Of a stretch of 64,000 nucleotides of DNA, positions 7,563-17,739 are shown one piece after another (position 1 is the stretch's first letter; each line of letters starts with the position of its first letter). Both the position numbers and the translations under genes were made by a program. Origin of the DNA: Szabonella alba (GTDB taxonomy: Bacteria > Pseudomonadota > Alphaproteobacteria > Rhodobacterales > Rhodobacteraceae); assembly GCF_016765775.1 (NCBI RefSeq), contig NZ_JAESVN010000001.1:558001-622000 (forward strand). The letters are read 5' to 3'. The notes under the pieces were generated by a model, which was given only the letters and a program-made list of their open reading frames with translations, was not told the origin of the DNA and ran no database searches.

Positions 7563-8974
7563 GGCAGCATGTCCTGAAGGCGAAGCCGTGCGATGCGTTC
7601 GACCTGCGCGCAGGCCGTGGCGAATTCGGTCGTCGTGTCATTGTCGATACGGGCGCGGAAGGCGGCAAGGATCGTGGCCTTCGTGTTGTCGCGCACCGCG
7701 ATGATGAAGGGGAAGCCGTGTTTCGCGACATAGGCCGCGTTGAGATCTTCGAACTGGGCGCGTTCGGCATCGGTCAGCGCGTCCAGCGCGGCGCTGGCCT
7801 GTTCGGCGGTGGATTCCGCCGTCAGGCGGCGCGCAAGGGCCAGTTTTCCCGCAAGGTCCGGATGGGCCCTGAGAACGCCGAGTCGTTCTTCGGGTGTGGC
7901 CGTGCGGAAGATGCGGGCCAGCGCATTGGCAAGCCCCGCAGCGCCGTCATGGGCGGGGCCCAGTTCCAGCCCCCAGGCGCGTTCCGCGATCCAGGGGGAA
8001 TGTTCATAAATCCCACCGAAACGGGCAATGAAGGCGTCGCGGTCCATGCGGCTGGGGCGCTCATGGCGCCGATATGGATGGAGCGCCGCCCAATGTTCCG
8101 CGATCTCGCCGCGCGTGGCGAACCAGACGCCGGGATGCGATTGCGCGTGATCCAGAAAACGCATCAGCCCCGCAATCTTGCCGGGCCGTCCGATCAGGCG
8201 GCAATGCAGGCCGATCGAGAACATCTTCGGCGCTCCGGCCTCTCCCTCTGCGTAAAGCACGTCGAAACTGTCTTTCAGATACTGAAAGAACTGTTCGCCC
8301 TCGATATAGCCGGGGGCGGTGGCAAAGCGCATGTCATTGGCTTCCAGCGTATAGGGCAGGATCAACTGGTCGCGGTCGCCAAATTCCATCCAATGCGGCA
8401 GGTCGTCGTCATAGGTATCGGCGATCCAGTCAAAGCCACCTTCCTCGGCCACCAGCCGCAGCGTGTTGATCGAAGACCGTCCCGTATACCAGCCGCGCGG
8501 GCGCGTGCCCGTGACCTCGGCATGCAGGCGGATCGCCTCGGCAATCGCCGCGCGCTCCACCTCGGCGGGCATGTCGCGGTGATCGACCCATTTCAGCCCG
8601 TGGCTTGCGATTTCCCAGCCTGCCCTCTGCATCGCCTCGACCTGAAGGGGCGACCGGGCAAGGGCAGTGGCGACCCCGTAGATCGTGACCGGCAGGTTGC
8701 GCGTGGTGAACAGACGATGCAGCCGCCAGAACCCGGCCCGCGCGCCGTAATCATAGATCGATTCCATATTGGCATGGCGCATTCCCGGCCAGGGCTGGGC
8801 GCCTGCGATATCGGACAGGAAGGCCTCACTGCCCGCATCGCCATGCAGGATGTTGTTTTCGCCGCCCTCTTCGTAGTTCAGGACCAGCGATATGGCGATT
8901 TTCGCGCCGCCGGGCCATGCGGCATCGGGCGGGGTTTCACCATATCCGGTAAAGTCGCGGGGATAGCGGTTCAT
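7559..8974 (-). CDS. puuE: allantoinase PuuE fused to OHCU decarboxylase UraD
   Basis: A 471-residue two-domain protein. Residues 1 to about 305 are a polysaccharide-deacetylase-fold allantoinase (PuuE type; YPRDFTGYG, LNYEEGGENNILHGD, EIASHGLKWVDH, FSIGLHCRLIGRPG). Residues from about 310 on are an OHCU decarboxylase (MDRDAFIARFGGIYEHSPWI, LRAHPDLAGKLA, HGFPFIIAVRDN). The two parts catalyse OHCU to (S)-allantoin and allantoin to allantoate, consecutive steps. I chose the ATG at 8974 (upstream CGGAG) over an in-frame TTG at 8980. The gene heads the minus-strand purine operon and is divergent from hydroxyisourate hydrolase across a 171-nt gap. Such fusions are known in other bacteria. Confidence 0.93.
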   Translation of the reverse strand: MNRYPRDFTGYGETPPDAAWPGGAKIAISLVLNYEEGGENNILHGDAGSEAFLSDIAGAQPWPGMRHANMESIYDYGARAGFWRLHRLFTTRNLPVTIYGVATALARSPLQVEAMQRAGWEIASHGLKWVDHRDMPAEVERAAIAEAIRLHAEVTGTRPRGWYTGRSSINTLRLVAEEGGFDWIADTYDDDLPHWMEFGDRDQLILPYTLEANDMRFATAPGYIEGEQFFQYLKDSFDVLYAEGEAGAPKMFSIGLHCRLIGRPGKIAGLMRFLDHAQSHPGVWFATRGEIAEHWAALHPYRRHERPSRMDRDAFIARFGGIYEHSPWIAERAWGLELGPAHDGAAGLANALARIFRTATPEERLGVLRAHPDLAGKLALARRLTAESTAEQASAALDALTDAERAQFEDLNAAYVAKHGFPFIIAVRDNTKATILAAFRARIDNDTTTEFATACAQVERIARLRLQDMLP

Positions 8975-9145
8975 CGGCAAGCTCCGGCGGTTCGGGGGGC
9001 GGTTCGGGGTGATTATCAGCCTAGGCCATAGGATCGGGGATGTTTTTCAAATAATCCAAGAAAGACCTGTCGGAAATCTTCGGGGGGCGATTCCTGCATG
9101 GTTCTGCGACAGTTCCGGGCGATGCGATGTGAATGGAGGCGAGAG
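8975..9145. promoter_or_regulatory. divergent control region of the purine genes
   Basis: This 171-nt gap separates the minus-strand purine operon from plus-strand uraH. Its middle (about 9011-9065) is clearly A/T-richer than the surrounding DNA, including a TTTTTCAAATAATCC stretch, as expected for a shared promoter/operator. No purine regulator gene is in the window and I could not fix individual promoter boxes. Confidence 0.4.
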
Positions 9146-9505
9146 ATGAGCGGCGGACGACTGACAACCCATGTTCTGGATACGGCCCGGGGCAAACCTG
9201 CGGCCGGGGTTCGGATCACGCTTTACCGGATCAGCGGGGACATGCGCCACAAGATCGGCGAAACGGTGACCAATGCCGATGGCCGCAGCGATGCGCCGAT
9301 GCTGGCCGGTGCCGATCTGACTGAAGGCAGCTATGAACTGGTCTTTGCGGCCGGTGATTATTTGCGCGCGACCGGTCAGGCGGCCAAGGGGGTGCTGTTT
9401 CTGGATGAAATCCCGATCCGGTTCGGCATTTCCGATGCGGGCGCGCATTATCATGTGCCGCTGCTGATCTCGCCTTTCGCCTATTCCACCTATCGCGGCA
9501 GCTGA
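9146..9505 (+). CDS. uraH: 5-hydroxyisourate hydrolase
   Basis: A 119-residue transthyretin-like protein. The N-terminal [17 protein letters not shown] contains the catalytic His of the family, an internal Arg lies in LYRISGD, and the protein ends in the diagnostic C-terminal YRGS tetrapeptide. It hydrolyses 5-hydroxyisourate, the product of urate oxidation, to OHCU, the substrate of the UraD half of the divergent fusion gene. The ATG at 9146 follows GGAGGCGAG. Urate oxidase, the enzyme expected just before it, is not in the window. Confidence 0.95.
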   Translation: MSGGRLTTHVLDTARGKPAAGVRITLYRISGDMRHKIGETVTNADGRSDAPMLAGADLTEGSYELVFAAGDYLRATGQAAKGVLFLDEIPIRFGISDAGAHYHVPLLISPFAYSTYRGS

Positions 9506-9556
9506 AGGCCCGTGCCATGCCGGGCGGGCTTGCGCGGCTGTGGGGGGAGGCCGCGT

Positions 9557-11213
<1,657 letters not shown>

Positions 11214-11285
11214 AGCCGGTTTTTGTTGACGTGGCGGCGGGGCTTGGGTCCAATTGCCGCCTCTTCAACTTCAACCGCAGGTTCG

Positions 11286-12407
11286 ATGCCCAGATTCAGA
11301 ACGCTCGCCGCAGGCGACCCCGCCCCATCCGTCACGCAACGCTCTCCCGCCAATCCGCGCTATGTGCTGGACAGCGCCGCCGGGCGTTGGCTGGTGCTGT
11401 GTTTCTTCCATTCCAACACCCATCCGCAAACAGCGGCCGCACTTGCGGCGGTTCGCGCGCGCACGGATTTCTTCAACGATCAGACCGGCTGTTTCTTCGG
11501 CATTTCCACCGACCCGGCGGATGAGGCCGAGGCGCGGATCGGCAACCGGCTGCCCGGCTTCCGTATCCTGTGGGATAGCGATCTGACTGTCAGCCGTGCC
11601 TATGGTGCGGCCTGCATCGACAGCGATCCGGCACCGTGCCGCGCGCTTTGGGTGGTGGTCGACCCGACGATGCGGGTTTATGAGGTCATACCCTTCGCGC
11701 AGGACGGCAGCGATATCGCGCGGCTGGGGGCCTGTCTGGACGCATTGCCGCCGCCCGATCGTTTCGCCGGAATCCCGCTGCAGGCCCCGATCCTGTATCT
11801 GCCGCGCGTGTTTGAGCCGGATTTCTGCCAGCGCCTGATTGATCTTTATGACGCGCAGGGCGGCGAGGTTTCGGGCTTCATGCGGCAGATCGACGGCAGG
11901 ACGGTCGGCGTCAACGATCCCCGTCACAAAAGTCGCCGCGACGTGAATATCGAGGACAAGGCGCTGATTGCGGACCTGCAAAGCCGCATCCTGCGCCGCG
12001 TCGTCCCTGAAATCGCCAAGGTCCACCAATTCCATGTGACACGGATGGAGCGCTATCTCGTGGCTTGCTATGACGCGGTCGAGGGCGGGCATTTCGGCGC
12101 ACATCGCGACAACACCACCTCGGGCACCGCGCATCGGCGCTTTGCGGTCTCGGTCAATCTGAACGCGGATTTCGACGGCGGCGAGGTCAGCTTTCCCGAA
12201 TACGGGCCGCAGGGGTTCAAGGCTCCGCCGGGCGGTGCTGTGGTCTTTTCCTGCTCGCTGCTGCATGCGGTCAGTCGTGTGACGCGCGGGCGGCGCTATG
12301 TCTTTCTGCCATTTCTTTATGATGATGCGGCCGCCGCGATCCGTGACCGCAACCGCGCGCTGGTCGACCATTCAACGCTGGCAGCGGCAGGCGGCGCGAC
12401 AGAGTAA
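11286..12407 (+). CDS. redoxin-like domain fused to 2OG-Fe(II) dioxygenase
   Basis: A 373-residue protein of two parts. Residues 1 to about 150 resemble an AhpC/TSA (peroxiredoxin) thioredoxin fold (LVLCFFHSNTHPQT, GCFFGISTDPADEAE, VVVDPTMRVY), but the place of the peroxidatic PxxxTxxC motif carries no cysteine. Residues about 160-350 are a prolyl 4-hydroxylase-type dioxygenase domain with iron ligands His273 and Asp275 (GAHRDN) and His327 (LLHAV), followed by an Arg-rich 2OG-binding strand (TRGRRYVFLPF). A likely substrate is a protein or peptide, but none can be named. It starts 72 nt after trxB on the same strand. Confidence 0.82.
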   Translation: MPRFRTLAAGDPAPSVTQRSPANPRYVLDSAAGRWLVLCFFHSNTHPQTAAALAAVRARTDFFNDQTGCFFGISTDPADEAEARIGNRLPGFRILWDSDLTVSRAYGAACIDSDPAPCRALWVVVDPTMRVYEVIPFAQDGSDIARLGACLDALPPPDRFAGIPLQAPILYLPRVFEPDFCQRLIDLYDAQGGEVSGFMRQIDGRTVGVNDPRHKSRRDVNIEDKALIADLQSRILRRVVPEIAKVHQFHVTRMERYLVACYDAVEGGHFGAHRDNTTSGTAHRRFAVSVNLNADFDGGEVSFPEYGPQGFKAPPGGAVVFSCSLLHAVSRVTRGRRYVFLPFLYDDAAAAIRDRNRALVDHSTLAAAGGATE

Positions 12408-12473
12408 GGCACTGGGACTAGGAAGACAGGACGATTGCCCCCGCATGGCACAAGGCCGGGCGGGGGCCACCCT

Positions 12474-12701
12474 TCAATGCACGTTGACCGCAGCCAGATC
12501 GTTCTGTTCCGCAATGGCAAAGGCGATGCTGCGGTCGGCGGCCAGGGCCAGCCTTTCGCCATCGGCACCGTGCAGCGCATAGATCACCTCGCGCCCTTCG
12601 GCCTGTTCGCGGATGTCCTCGGGCAGATCGGCCACGGCTACGGGGCGGATATAGACGGTCCGGGCATCGGCCCCGGGCAGCGACGGATAGGGGGTGTTCA
12701 T
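12474..12701 (-). CDS. DUF1150 family protein
   Basis: A 75-residue acidic protein recognised as DUF1150 (RPVAVADLPEDIREQA, YALHGADGERLALA, FAIAEQNDL). Function is unknown. AAGGAGCC precedes the ATG at 12701. It lies 73 nt after the Hsp20 gene on the same strand, a pairing commonly seen in Rhodobacteraceae, which suggests a role alongside the small heat-shock protein. Confidence 0.85.
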   Translation of the reverse strand: MNTPYPSLPGADARTVYIRPVAVADLPEDIREQAEGREVIYALHGADGERLALAADRSIAFAIAEQNDLAAVNVH

Positions 12702-12774
12702 CTCAGGCTCCTTTTCGGCAGCGATATCCCGGTCCTTCAAGGCCACCGGGAGGGAATGGACAGTCGGGCCGGGA

Positions 12775-13188
12775 TCAGCGGCGCTCAATCCGGATAGTCT
12801 GCACCACCGGATCGGGCTGGGCGCGGATCAGATCGACATGCAGCAGCCCCAGTTCCAGCGCGGCGCCCGCAACCTCAACCCCTTCGGCCAGAACGAAGGA
12901 CCGTTGGAAGGCCCGTGCAGCAATGCCGCGATGCAGGTAAAGCCGCCCCTCGGGATCTTCGGCCTGCCGCCCGCGCACGACAAGCTGGCGGTTCTCGACC
13001 GTGATCGACAGATCCTCGTCGCGGAACCCTGCCACGGCAAGGGTGATGCGATAGGCGTTCTCGGCCACGGCCTCGATATTGAAAGGCGGATAGGTTTCGG
13101 AGGCAGTCTTGGCCGTCCGTTCCACCAGCCGTTCAAGCTGTTCGAAGCCCAGAAGATGGGGATGCGCGCCGAAGCTGAGTTTGGTCAT
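12775..13188 (-). CDS. Hsp20/alpha-crystallin family small heat-shock protein
   Basis: A 137-residue small heat-shock protein. The alpha-crystallin domain runs from about residue 35 (YPPFNIEAVAENAYRITLAV, FRDEDLSITVENRQLVVRG) to the AFQRSFVLAEGVEV and GLLHVDLIR strands; it resembles the IbpA class. Such proteins hold unfolding proteins for later refolding. The ATG at 13188 follows AAGGACAG. It is probably transcribed with the DUF1150 gene. I could not identify a sigma-32 promoter by eye. Confidence 0.93.
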   Translation of the reverse strand: MTKLSFGAHPHLLGFEQLERLVERTAKTASETYPPFNIEAVAENAYRITLAVAGFRDEDLSITVENRQLVVRGRQAEDPEGRLYLHRGIAARAFQRSFVLAEGVEVAGAALELGLLHVDLIRAQPDPVVQTIRIERR

Positions 13189-13387
13189 CGGATCTGTCCT
13201 TGCAGGAAGCGACATTCGGTCCGGTGATCCCGCATTCGGCAATCTCCGGTTCTCAGAATATGGGGCGCGGTGCGCGTCATCGCAAGAGGCTGAAAGCCCG
13301 CAGGCCCCTGCAGAAATATGGCGCAATACCCGCGCCAGCGGCTATAATTGCCCAAATGCAGCCTAACGACTCGGAACCGGAACCGCC

Positions 13388-13606
13388 ATGAATGCCCCCA
13401 GCGAACTGCGCTATGACGAGATGCTCCGCATCAAGCTTGAGGTGCTGCGCCGCGAACATCGCGATCTCGATGAGGCGATCCAGGCCGTCGAGGCCAGCCT
13501 GCGGCCAGACCAGTTGATGCTGCGCCGGCTGAAAAAGCAGAAACTCGGTCTCAAGGACCAGATCGTGAAGATCGAGGATGAACTGATCCCCGACATCATC
13601 GCCTGA
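13388..13606 (+). CDS. YdcH family (DUF465) protein
   Basis: A 72-residue, highly charged helical protein of the DUF465/YdcH family (RREHRDLDEAIQAVEAS, LRRLKKQKLGLKDQI). It is predicted to form a coiled coil; function is unknown. It stands alone on the plus strand between hsp20 (minus) and the convergent rnpB. Confidence 0.88.
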   Translation: MNAPSELRYDEMLRIKLEVLRREHRDLDEAIQAVEASLRPDQLMLRRLKKQKLGLKDQIVKIEDELIPDIIA

Positions 13607-13668
13607 CGGCCCGCGACCTTGGCGATTGCTGCGCGCCTGTGATCCGTGGCTGGGGGACTCCCGACCTT

Positions 13669-13740
13669 GTTTCACCTTGGCGCAACTACCTTCGGGGGTG
13701 AGGCGCGGGCAGCGCCGAGTGGGCAGAAGGCCCCTTTCTG
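13669..13740 (+). repeat. dispersed GC-rich intergenic repeat, copy 4 (degenerate)
   Basis: The segment has the T-rich run, an ACTACCTT core and a GGGGG tract, then two short hairpins, the second with GGCAGAA/TTCTGCC arms (from about 13722). It sits between ydcH and the 3' end of rnpB and may help to end both convergent transcripts. Confidence 0.5.
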
Positions 13741-13751
13741 CCTGTTGAAAC

Positions 13752-14178
13752 GCGCGGAAGGCCTGTAAGCCGGATTCTGTCCGGGGGTTGCCCCCCTGGA
13801 TGATCATTCCTCTGCCGCATCCGTTGCCGGTGCGGTCAAGCTGCCAACCCGGGCCTCTGGGCTGAAGCGTCCCTGCGGCGGTATCGGTTGTCCGACCTGC
13901 CCGCGTGAGGCCCCTATTCGGCATTGCTCCGGGTGGGGCTTGCCATGCGGTTCCGGTTGCCCGGCCCCCGGTGGGCTCTTACCCCACCGTTTCACCATCA
14001 CCGCCGCGTCCCGTTGCCGGATTGCGACGGCTGTCTCTTCTCTGTGGCGCTTTCCCTCGGGTTACCCCGGCCGGGCGTTACCCGGCACCCTTGCTTCATG
14101 GAGTCCGGACTTTCCTCGTGCGCATCCGGTATCCTTTGCAGGACCAGAATGCGCCCGCGACCATCCGGCCTTCCGCGC
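13752..14178 (-). ncRNA. rnpB: RNase P RNA, class A
   Basis: Transcribed from about 14178 down to 13752 (about 427 nt). The ends form a perfect 12-bp P1 helix (plus-strand 14167-14178 with 13752-13763). The universally conserved block GAGGAAAGTCCGGACTCC is at about 14097-14117, and the 3' conserved ACAGAATCCGGCTTACAG lies next to the P1 3' arm. Further class A landmarks (CGGTAAGAGCCCACC-like, AATAGGGG) are in order between them. The RNA is the catalytic part of RNase P, which matures tRNA 5' ends. Reading frames across this stretch are spurious. It lies 28 nt downstream of the amidase gene on the same strand. Confidence 0.96.
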
Positions 14179-14205
14179 AAGGCAGTCGTTACGCCGGGGC
14201 TGGCG

Positions 14206-14871
14206 TCAGGTCAACCGCGAAGCGTGCACGGGATAACGCCGGGCAAGATCGGCGGCCTCGCCGCAGTCGCGGGGTGACAGCGGGCCGCGCCGCCAGGGGG
14301 CAAAGCGCAGGCGAAAGGCGGCCAGCAGGATTTCGGGTGCCGCAGGCGGATAGCCGAAGCTGACCAGATCCCGCGCGAAACCGGAAGCGTCGGGCACGGC
14401 CTCCTGCGGTGCGGGCCAGACCGACAGACCCTGAAACGCCAGCCGTTTCCAGTCAAAGCGCGCGCCGGGGTCGGATTTGCGGGCAGGCGCCATGTCGGAA
14501 TGACCGATGACGCCCTGTGGCGGGATCTGCCAGCGGTCCAGAATTCCGGCCAGCAGCCGCTCCAGCGCCGCCATCTGGGCGGCGGGAAAGGGTTCAGCCC
14601 CGTTATTGGCGAGCTCAATCCCGATCGAGCGGGAATTGACATCGCCCCGCCCGGCCCATTCCCCGGCCCCCGCATGCCATGCGCGCAGCGCTTCGGGCAC
14701 CAGAGGCTCGGCATGGCCGTCGTAATCCAGCAGCCAATGGGCCGAAACCTCGGTCAGGGGGTCGCAGAGCCGCGCGCGGGCAAGGGGGGCGCTTTGCATT
14801 GCGGTGAAATGGATCACCACCAGTTCCGGCATCAACCCGTCGCGGCGCGGCCCGTGATTGGGCGAAACCAC
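14206..14871 (-). CDS. N-acetylmuramoyl-L-alanine amidase, AmpD-like
   Basis: A 221-residue Amidase_2 domain protein. Zinc-site motifs are LVVIHFTAM near the N-terminus and the downstream GVIGHSDMAPARKSDPG; between them SRSIGIELANNG is typical. The enzyme cleaves the amide bond between MurNAc (or anhydroMurNAc) and the stem peptide in peptidoglycan turnover. No signal peptide is seen, which fits a cytoplasmic AmpD-like recycling role. I accept the GTG at 14871 because it keeps the conserved N-terminal SPNHGPRRDG, which an ATG at 14832 would lose. It starts 16 nt after the upstream lipoprotein gene. Confidence 0.88.
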   Translation of the reverse strand: MVSPNHGPRRDGLMPELVVIHFTAMQSAPLARARLCDPLTEVSAHWLLDYDGHAEPLVPEALRAWHAGAGEWAGRGDVNSRSIGIELANNGAEPFPAAQMAALERLLAGILDRWQIPPQGVIGHSDMAPARKSDPGARFDWKRLAFQGLSVWPAPQEAVPDASGFARDLVSFGYPPAAPEILLAAFRLRFAPWRRGPLSPRDCGEAADLARRYPVHASRLT

Positions 14872-14887
14872 CCGACCGGCCCCGGGC

Positions 14888-15628
14888 CTAGTTCAGGGCG
14901 TTGCGGAAGGGGCGCGGATCCCAGCCGCAGGCGAAACCGTCGCCATCGGGATCGACGCCCAGCCGGTCACGTTCCGGCCCGCCTTGCGACAGAAATTCCT
15001 CTTGCGCCAGATCGGGTGAGGCGAAACGCGCGCAGGCGGTCTGGCTGTTGCGCTGGAACAGGCTGGAGCGATTATAGACCTGCGTCCCCGGATTGTGCCG
15101 GGTCGACAGCGCGAATTGCACAATATTGGGCCGGCCGCTATTGGTGCGTTCGGGCAGGGCGGTCGGGGCGATGACCTGATATTGCGCGCGCTGGCGAGCC
15201 AGACGCTCGGCATCACTTTCGATGGTTTCACGGGCGGCAACGGCATCGAAATTCTGTTCGTCGGAAATCCGGGCCGAGCCGGGATTCATCTCACCCGATT
15301 GCGGCTGAATGGTCAGGGGGGCATCGCCCCTTGGGCGCGTGGCCTGCTGGGCCGTCCCCGAACCGGACAGATCGCCGATCATCCTGCCCTGAGCCGGGCC
15401 GCCGGACGATGCGGAAGCCCCGCTGCCCGTGCCATCCAGCGCAGCTCCGATCCTTTCGGTCGAGAAGACAGGCGCGGCGCCGGTCGCAACCGGGGCCTGA
15501 CGCTGGGCCTCCTGCTGGCGCAGGTAATCGGAATAATCGCCGAAGCCTACGCCTGCGCCACTATCGGGCACGGCCGGCGCGCAGGCGGCAAGCAGGGCTA
15601 GGGCCAGCAGGGCTTTGGGGGCGGACAT
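14888..15628 (-). CDS. lipoprotein with C-terminal excalibur-like motif
   Basis: A 246-residue secreted protein. A short signal peptide ends in a lipobox (LALLAAC, Cys16), so it should be lipidated and membrane-anchored. The middle is a low-complexity Gly/Ser/Gln-rich linker. The C-terminal 30 residues (DRLGVDPDGDGFACGWDP) match the calcium-binding excalibur pattern DxDxDGxxC. The function is not known; the motif and the amidase next to it suggest an envelope role. Confidence 0.75.
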   Translation of the reverse strand: MSAPKALLALALLAACAPAVPDSGAGVGFGDYSDYLRQQEAQRQAPVATGAAPVFSTERIGAALDGTGSGASASSGGPAQGRMIGDLSGSGTAQQATRPRGDAPLTIQPQSGEMNPGSARISDEQNFDAVAARETIESDAERLARQRAQYQVIAPTALPERTNSGRPNIVQFALSTRHNPGTQVYNRSSLFQRNSQTACARFASPDLAQEEFLSQGGPERDRLGVDPDGDGFACGWDPRPFRNALN

Positions 15629-15667
15629 CGGGCAAACTCCGGCAAACCTTACGTTGAGCGGGGCGGA

Positions 15668-17158
15668 TTACCACCATTTTGCGGGCTTGGCCACAAATCC
15701 CGCCGCCTGTTCGAGCACATGGGCGTGATTCAGCAGATCGCCCTCTTCCCAGGGCCGCCCGATCAGTTGCAGACCCAGCGGCAGGCCCTGACGATCCAGC
15801 CCCATCGGCACGGATATGCCCGGCAGACCGGCAAGGTTGACCGTCACGGTGAACACGTCGTTGAGATACATCTGGATCGGGTCGGCGCTGGCCATTTCGC
15901 CCAGACCGAAGGCTGCCGAAGGCGTGGCCGGCGTCAGGATGGCATCAATCCCTGCCGCAAAGACCTGATCGAAATCGCGTTTGATCAGGGCGCGGACGCG
16001 GCGGGCGCGGTTGTAATAGGCATCATAGAACCCCGCCGACAGCACATAGGTGCCGATCATCACGCGGCGCTGCACCTCGGGTCCGAACCCTTCGGCGCGG
16101 GTCTTCTCATACATCTCGGTGATGCCGTCGCCCTGCGCCAGTTTCGCGCGATGGCCATAGCGGACCCCGTCATAGCGCGCGAGGTTCGAGGACGCCTCGG
16201 CAGGTGCGATGACGTAATAGGCGGGCAGGGCATATTTCGTGTGAGGCAAGGAAATATCAACGATTTCCGCGCCCGCATCCTTCATCATGGCGATGCCGTC
16301 GGTCCACAGCTTTTCAATCTCGGCAGGCATCCCCTCCATGCGGTATTCACGCGGGATGCCGATCTTTTTGCCCCGGATATCCCCGGTCAGTGCGGCCTCG
16401 AAATCCGGCACGGGCAGGTCGGCGGATGTGCTGTCCTTGGGGTCATGGCCCGCCATGGCCCCCAGAAAGATCGCCGCATCGCGCACCGATTTCGTCATCG
16501 GCCCGGCCTGATCAAGGCTGGAGGCAAAGGCCACGATGCCCCAGCGCGACACCCGGCCATAGGTCGGCTTGATGCCCACTATGCCGGTAAAAGCCGCAGG
16601 CTGGCGGATCGACCCGCCGGTATCGGTGCCGGTCGCCGCAAGGCAAAGATCGGCAGCCACAGCGGCGGCAGACCCGCCCGAAGACCCGCCCGGCGTCAGG
16701 GCGGTTTCGTCATTGCCGCGCCGCCACGGGTTGATCGCGTTTCCGTAACAGGATGTTTCATTGGACGAGCCCATGGCGAACTCGTCCATGTTCAGCTTGC
16801 CCAGCATGACCGCGCCTGCGTCAAACAGTTTCGCCGTCACGGTGGATTCGTATTCGGGGCGGAACCCGTTCAGGATTTTCGAGGCCGCCTGCGAGGGCAC
16901 GCCTTTGGTGCAGAACAGATCCTTGATGCCAAGGGGAATGCCGCAAAGGTCGGGCGCATCGCCGCCCTTGATCCGCGCATCTGCCGCGCGCGCCTGTTCC
17001 AGCGCAATCTCAGGCGTCTTGTGAACATAGGCGTTCAGCCCGTCGCCCGCGTCCATCGCCGTCAGGCAGGCCATCGTCAGATCCGTCGCGGACAATTCGC
17101 CCTTGCGCAGCGCGTCGCGGGCCGCCGCGATGGTCAGTTCGTTTGCGTTGGTCATCAT
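15668..17158 (-). CDS. gatA: Asp-tRNA(Asn)/Glu-tRNA(Gln) amidotransferase subunit A
   Basis: A 496-residue amidase-signature protein. The catalytic Lys lies in [10 protein letters not shown] and the Ser-cis-Ser/Ser part in [14 protein letters not shown] with [12 protein letters not shown]. GatA supplies ammonia from glutamine to convert Glu-tRNA(Gln) and Asp-tRNA(Asn) within GatCAB. Start ATGATG at 17158/17155 overlaps the gatC stop (TGA 17157-17155), so translation is coupled. gatB is not adjacent in the window. Confidence 0.97.
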   Translation of the reverse strand: MMTNANELTIAAARDALRKGELSATDLTMACLTAMDAGDGLNAYVHKTPEIALEQARAADARIKGGDAPDLCGIPLGIKDLFCTKGVPSQAASKILNGFRPEYESTVTAKLFDAGAVMLGKLNMDEFAMGSSNETSCYGNAINPWRRGNDETALTPGGSSGGSAAAVAADLCLAATGTDTGGSIRQPAAFTGIVGIKPTYGRVSRWGIVAFASSLDQAGPMTKSVRDAAIFLGAMAGHDPKDSTSADLPVPDFEAALTGDIRGKKIGIPREYRMEGMPAEIEKLWTDGIAMMKDAGAEIVDISLPHTKYALPAYYVIAPAEASSNLARYDGVRYGHRAKLAQGDGITEMYEKTRAEGFGPEVQRRVMIGTYVLSAGFYDAYYNRARRVRALIKRDFDQVFAAGIDAILTPATPSAAFGLGEMASADPIQMYLNDVFTVTVNLAGLPGISVPMGLDRQGLPLGLQLIGRPWEEGDLLNHAHVLEQAAGFVAKPAKWW

Positions 17159-17442
17159 TCCACCACTTTCGGCACGGCAAAGAAGCCCTCGCGCGTGTCG
17201 GGCGCGTTCTTCAGGATCCGGCTCTGGATATTGCCGTCGGTCACCTGATCGGCCCGCCGCCTGAGCCGCATCGGCGTAACCGAGGTCATCGGCTCCACCC
17301 CCTCGACATCGACCTCGTTCAACTGCTCCATGAAGCCCAGAATACCGGAAAGTTCGGTGGCAAGGGCGGGAAGCTGGTCTTCCTCGACCCGGATTCGGGC
17401 AAGTTTGGCAACCTTGCGGGCGGTGTCGATGTCGATTGACAT
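17155..17442 (-). CDS. gatC: Asp-tRNA(Asn)/Glu-tRNA(Gln) amidotransferase subunit C
   Basis: A 95-residue GatC ([50 protein letters not shown] at the C-terminus). It wraps around GatA/GatB and stabilises the amidotransferase. It overlaps gatA by 4 nt. The 446-nt region upstream holds a promoter and a structured RNA ending in a terminator-like hairpin (17562-17704), which could be an independent small RNA or an attenuating leader of gatCA. Confidence 0.96.
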   Translation of the reverse strand: MSIDIDTARKVAKLARIRVEEDQLPALATELSGILGFMEQLNEVDVEGVEPMTSVTPMRLRRRADQVTDGNIQSRILKNAPDTREGFFAVPKVVE

Positions 17443-17561
17443 GGGCGCGGACCTTTTTCTCGGGACGCTTTCGTTTAACGGGGCGGCGGGTCCGGTGCAA
17501 GCCGGGCGGGGAAGGGCGCGCGACGCCTACAGCTCCGGACAGGATGGCGAGTACAGGTGGC

Positions 17562-17704
17562 CCAAACAAGAAGGGCGGTCCCTGAAGACATACCAGAGGA
17601 GTATGTCAGGACCGCCTCTTGAAACCACACCGACCGCTCGAAAACCAGTGCTACAGCACCGGCATTCGATCTGCTTACCTCCGGCCGGTAGTCACTTAGG
17701 CCGT
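17562..17704 (-). ncRNA. putative small RNA or attenuating leader upstream of gatCA
   Basis: Downstream of a good sigma-70 promoter (17711-17739) the minus strand can fold into two strong structures. The first is a hairpin at 17639-17668 with CGAA/UUCG and CCGGUGC/GCACUGG helices and a UGUA loop. The second is a long stem at 17574-17616 with GGCGGUCC/GGACCGCC and GACAUAC/GUAUGUC arms, followed at once by CUUCUUGUUU, as in an intrinsic terminator. Together they define a transcript of about 140 nt. I do not recognise its family (it does not look like 6S, SRP RNA or tmRNA). Continued transcription would enter gatC 120 nt later. A short reading frame of four codons (ATG at about 17665) behind GGAGGUAAG is also present. 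Confidence 0.5.
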
Positions 17705-17710
17705 GCGATA

Positions 17711-17739
17711 AATATGGCGGGCAGGCGGCAGTTTGTCAA
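17711..17739 (-). promoter_or_regulatory. sigma-70-type promoter of the putative small RNA
   Basis: On the minus strand a perfect TTGACA (plus-strand 17734-17739) is separated by 17 nt from CATATT (17711-17716). The start of transcription would be near 17704. Confidence 0.55.

Noticed and set aside
13905..14363. Several open frames of 60-150 codons across 13800-14360 on the plus strand
   Set aside because: They lie over rnpB and the amidase gene; the conserved RNase P RNA blocks and the P1 helix explain the sequence.
17562..17704. 6S RNA, SRP RNA or tmRNA in the gatCA upstream gap
   Set aside because: None of their conserved blocks could be matched, so the RNA was left unassigned.
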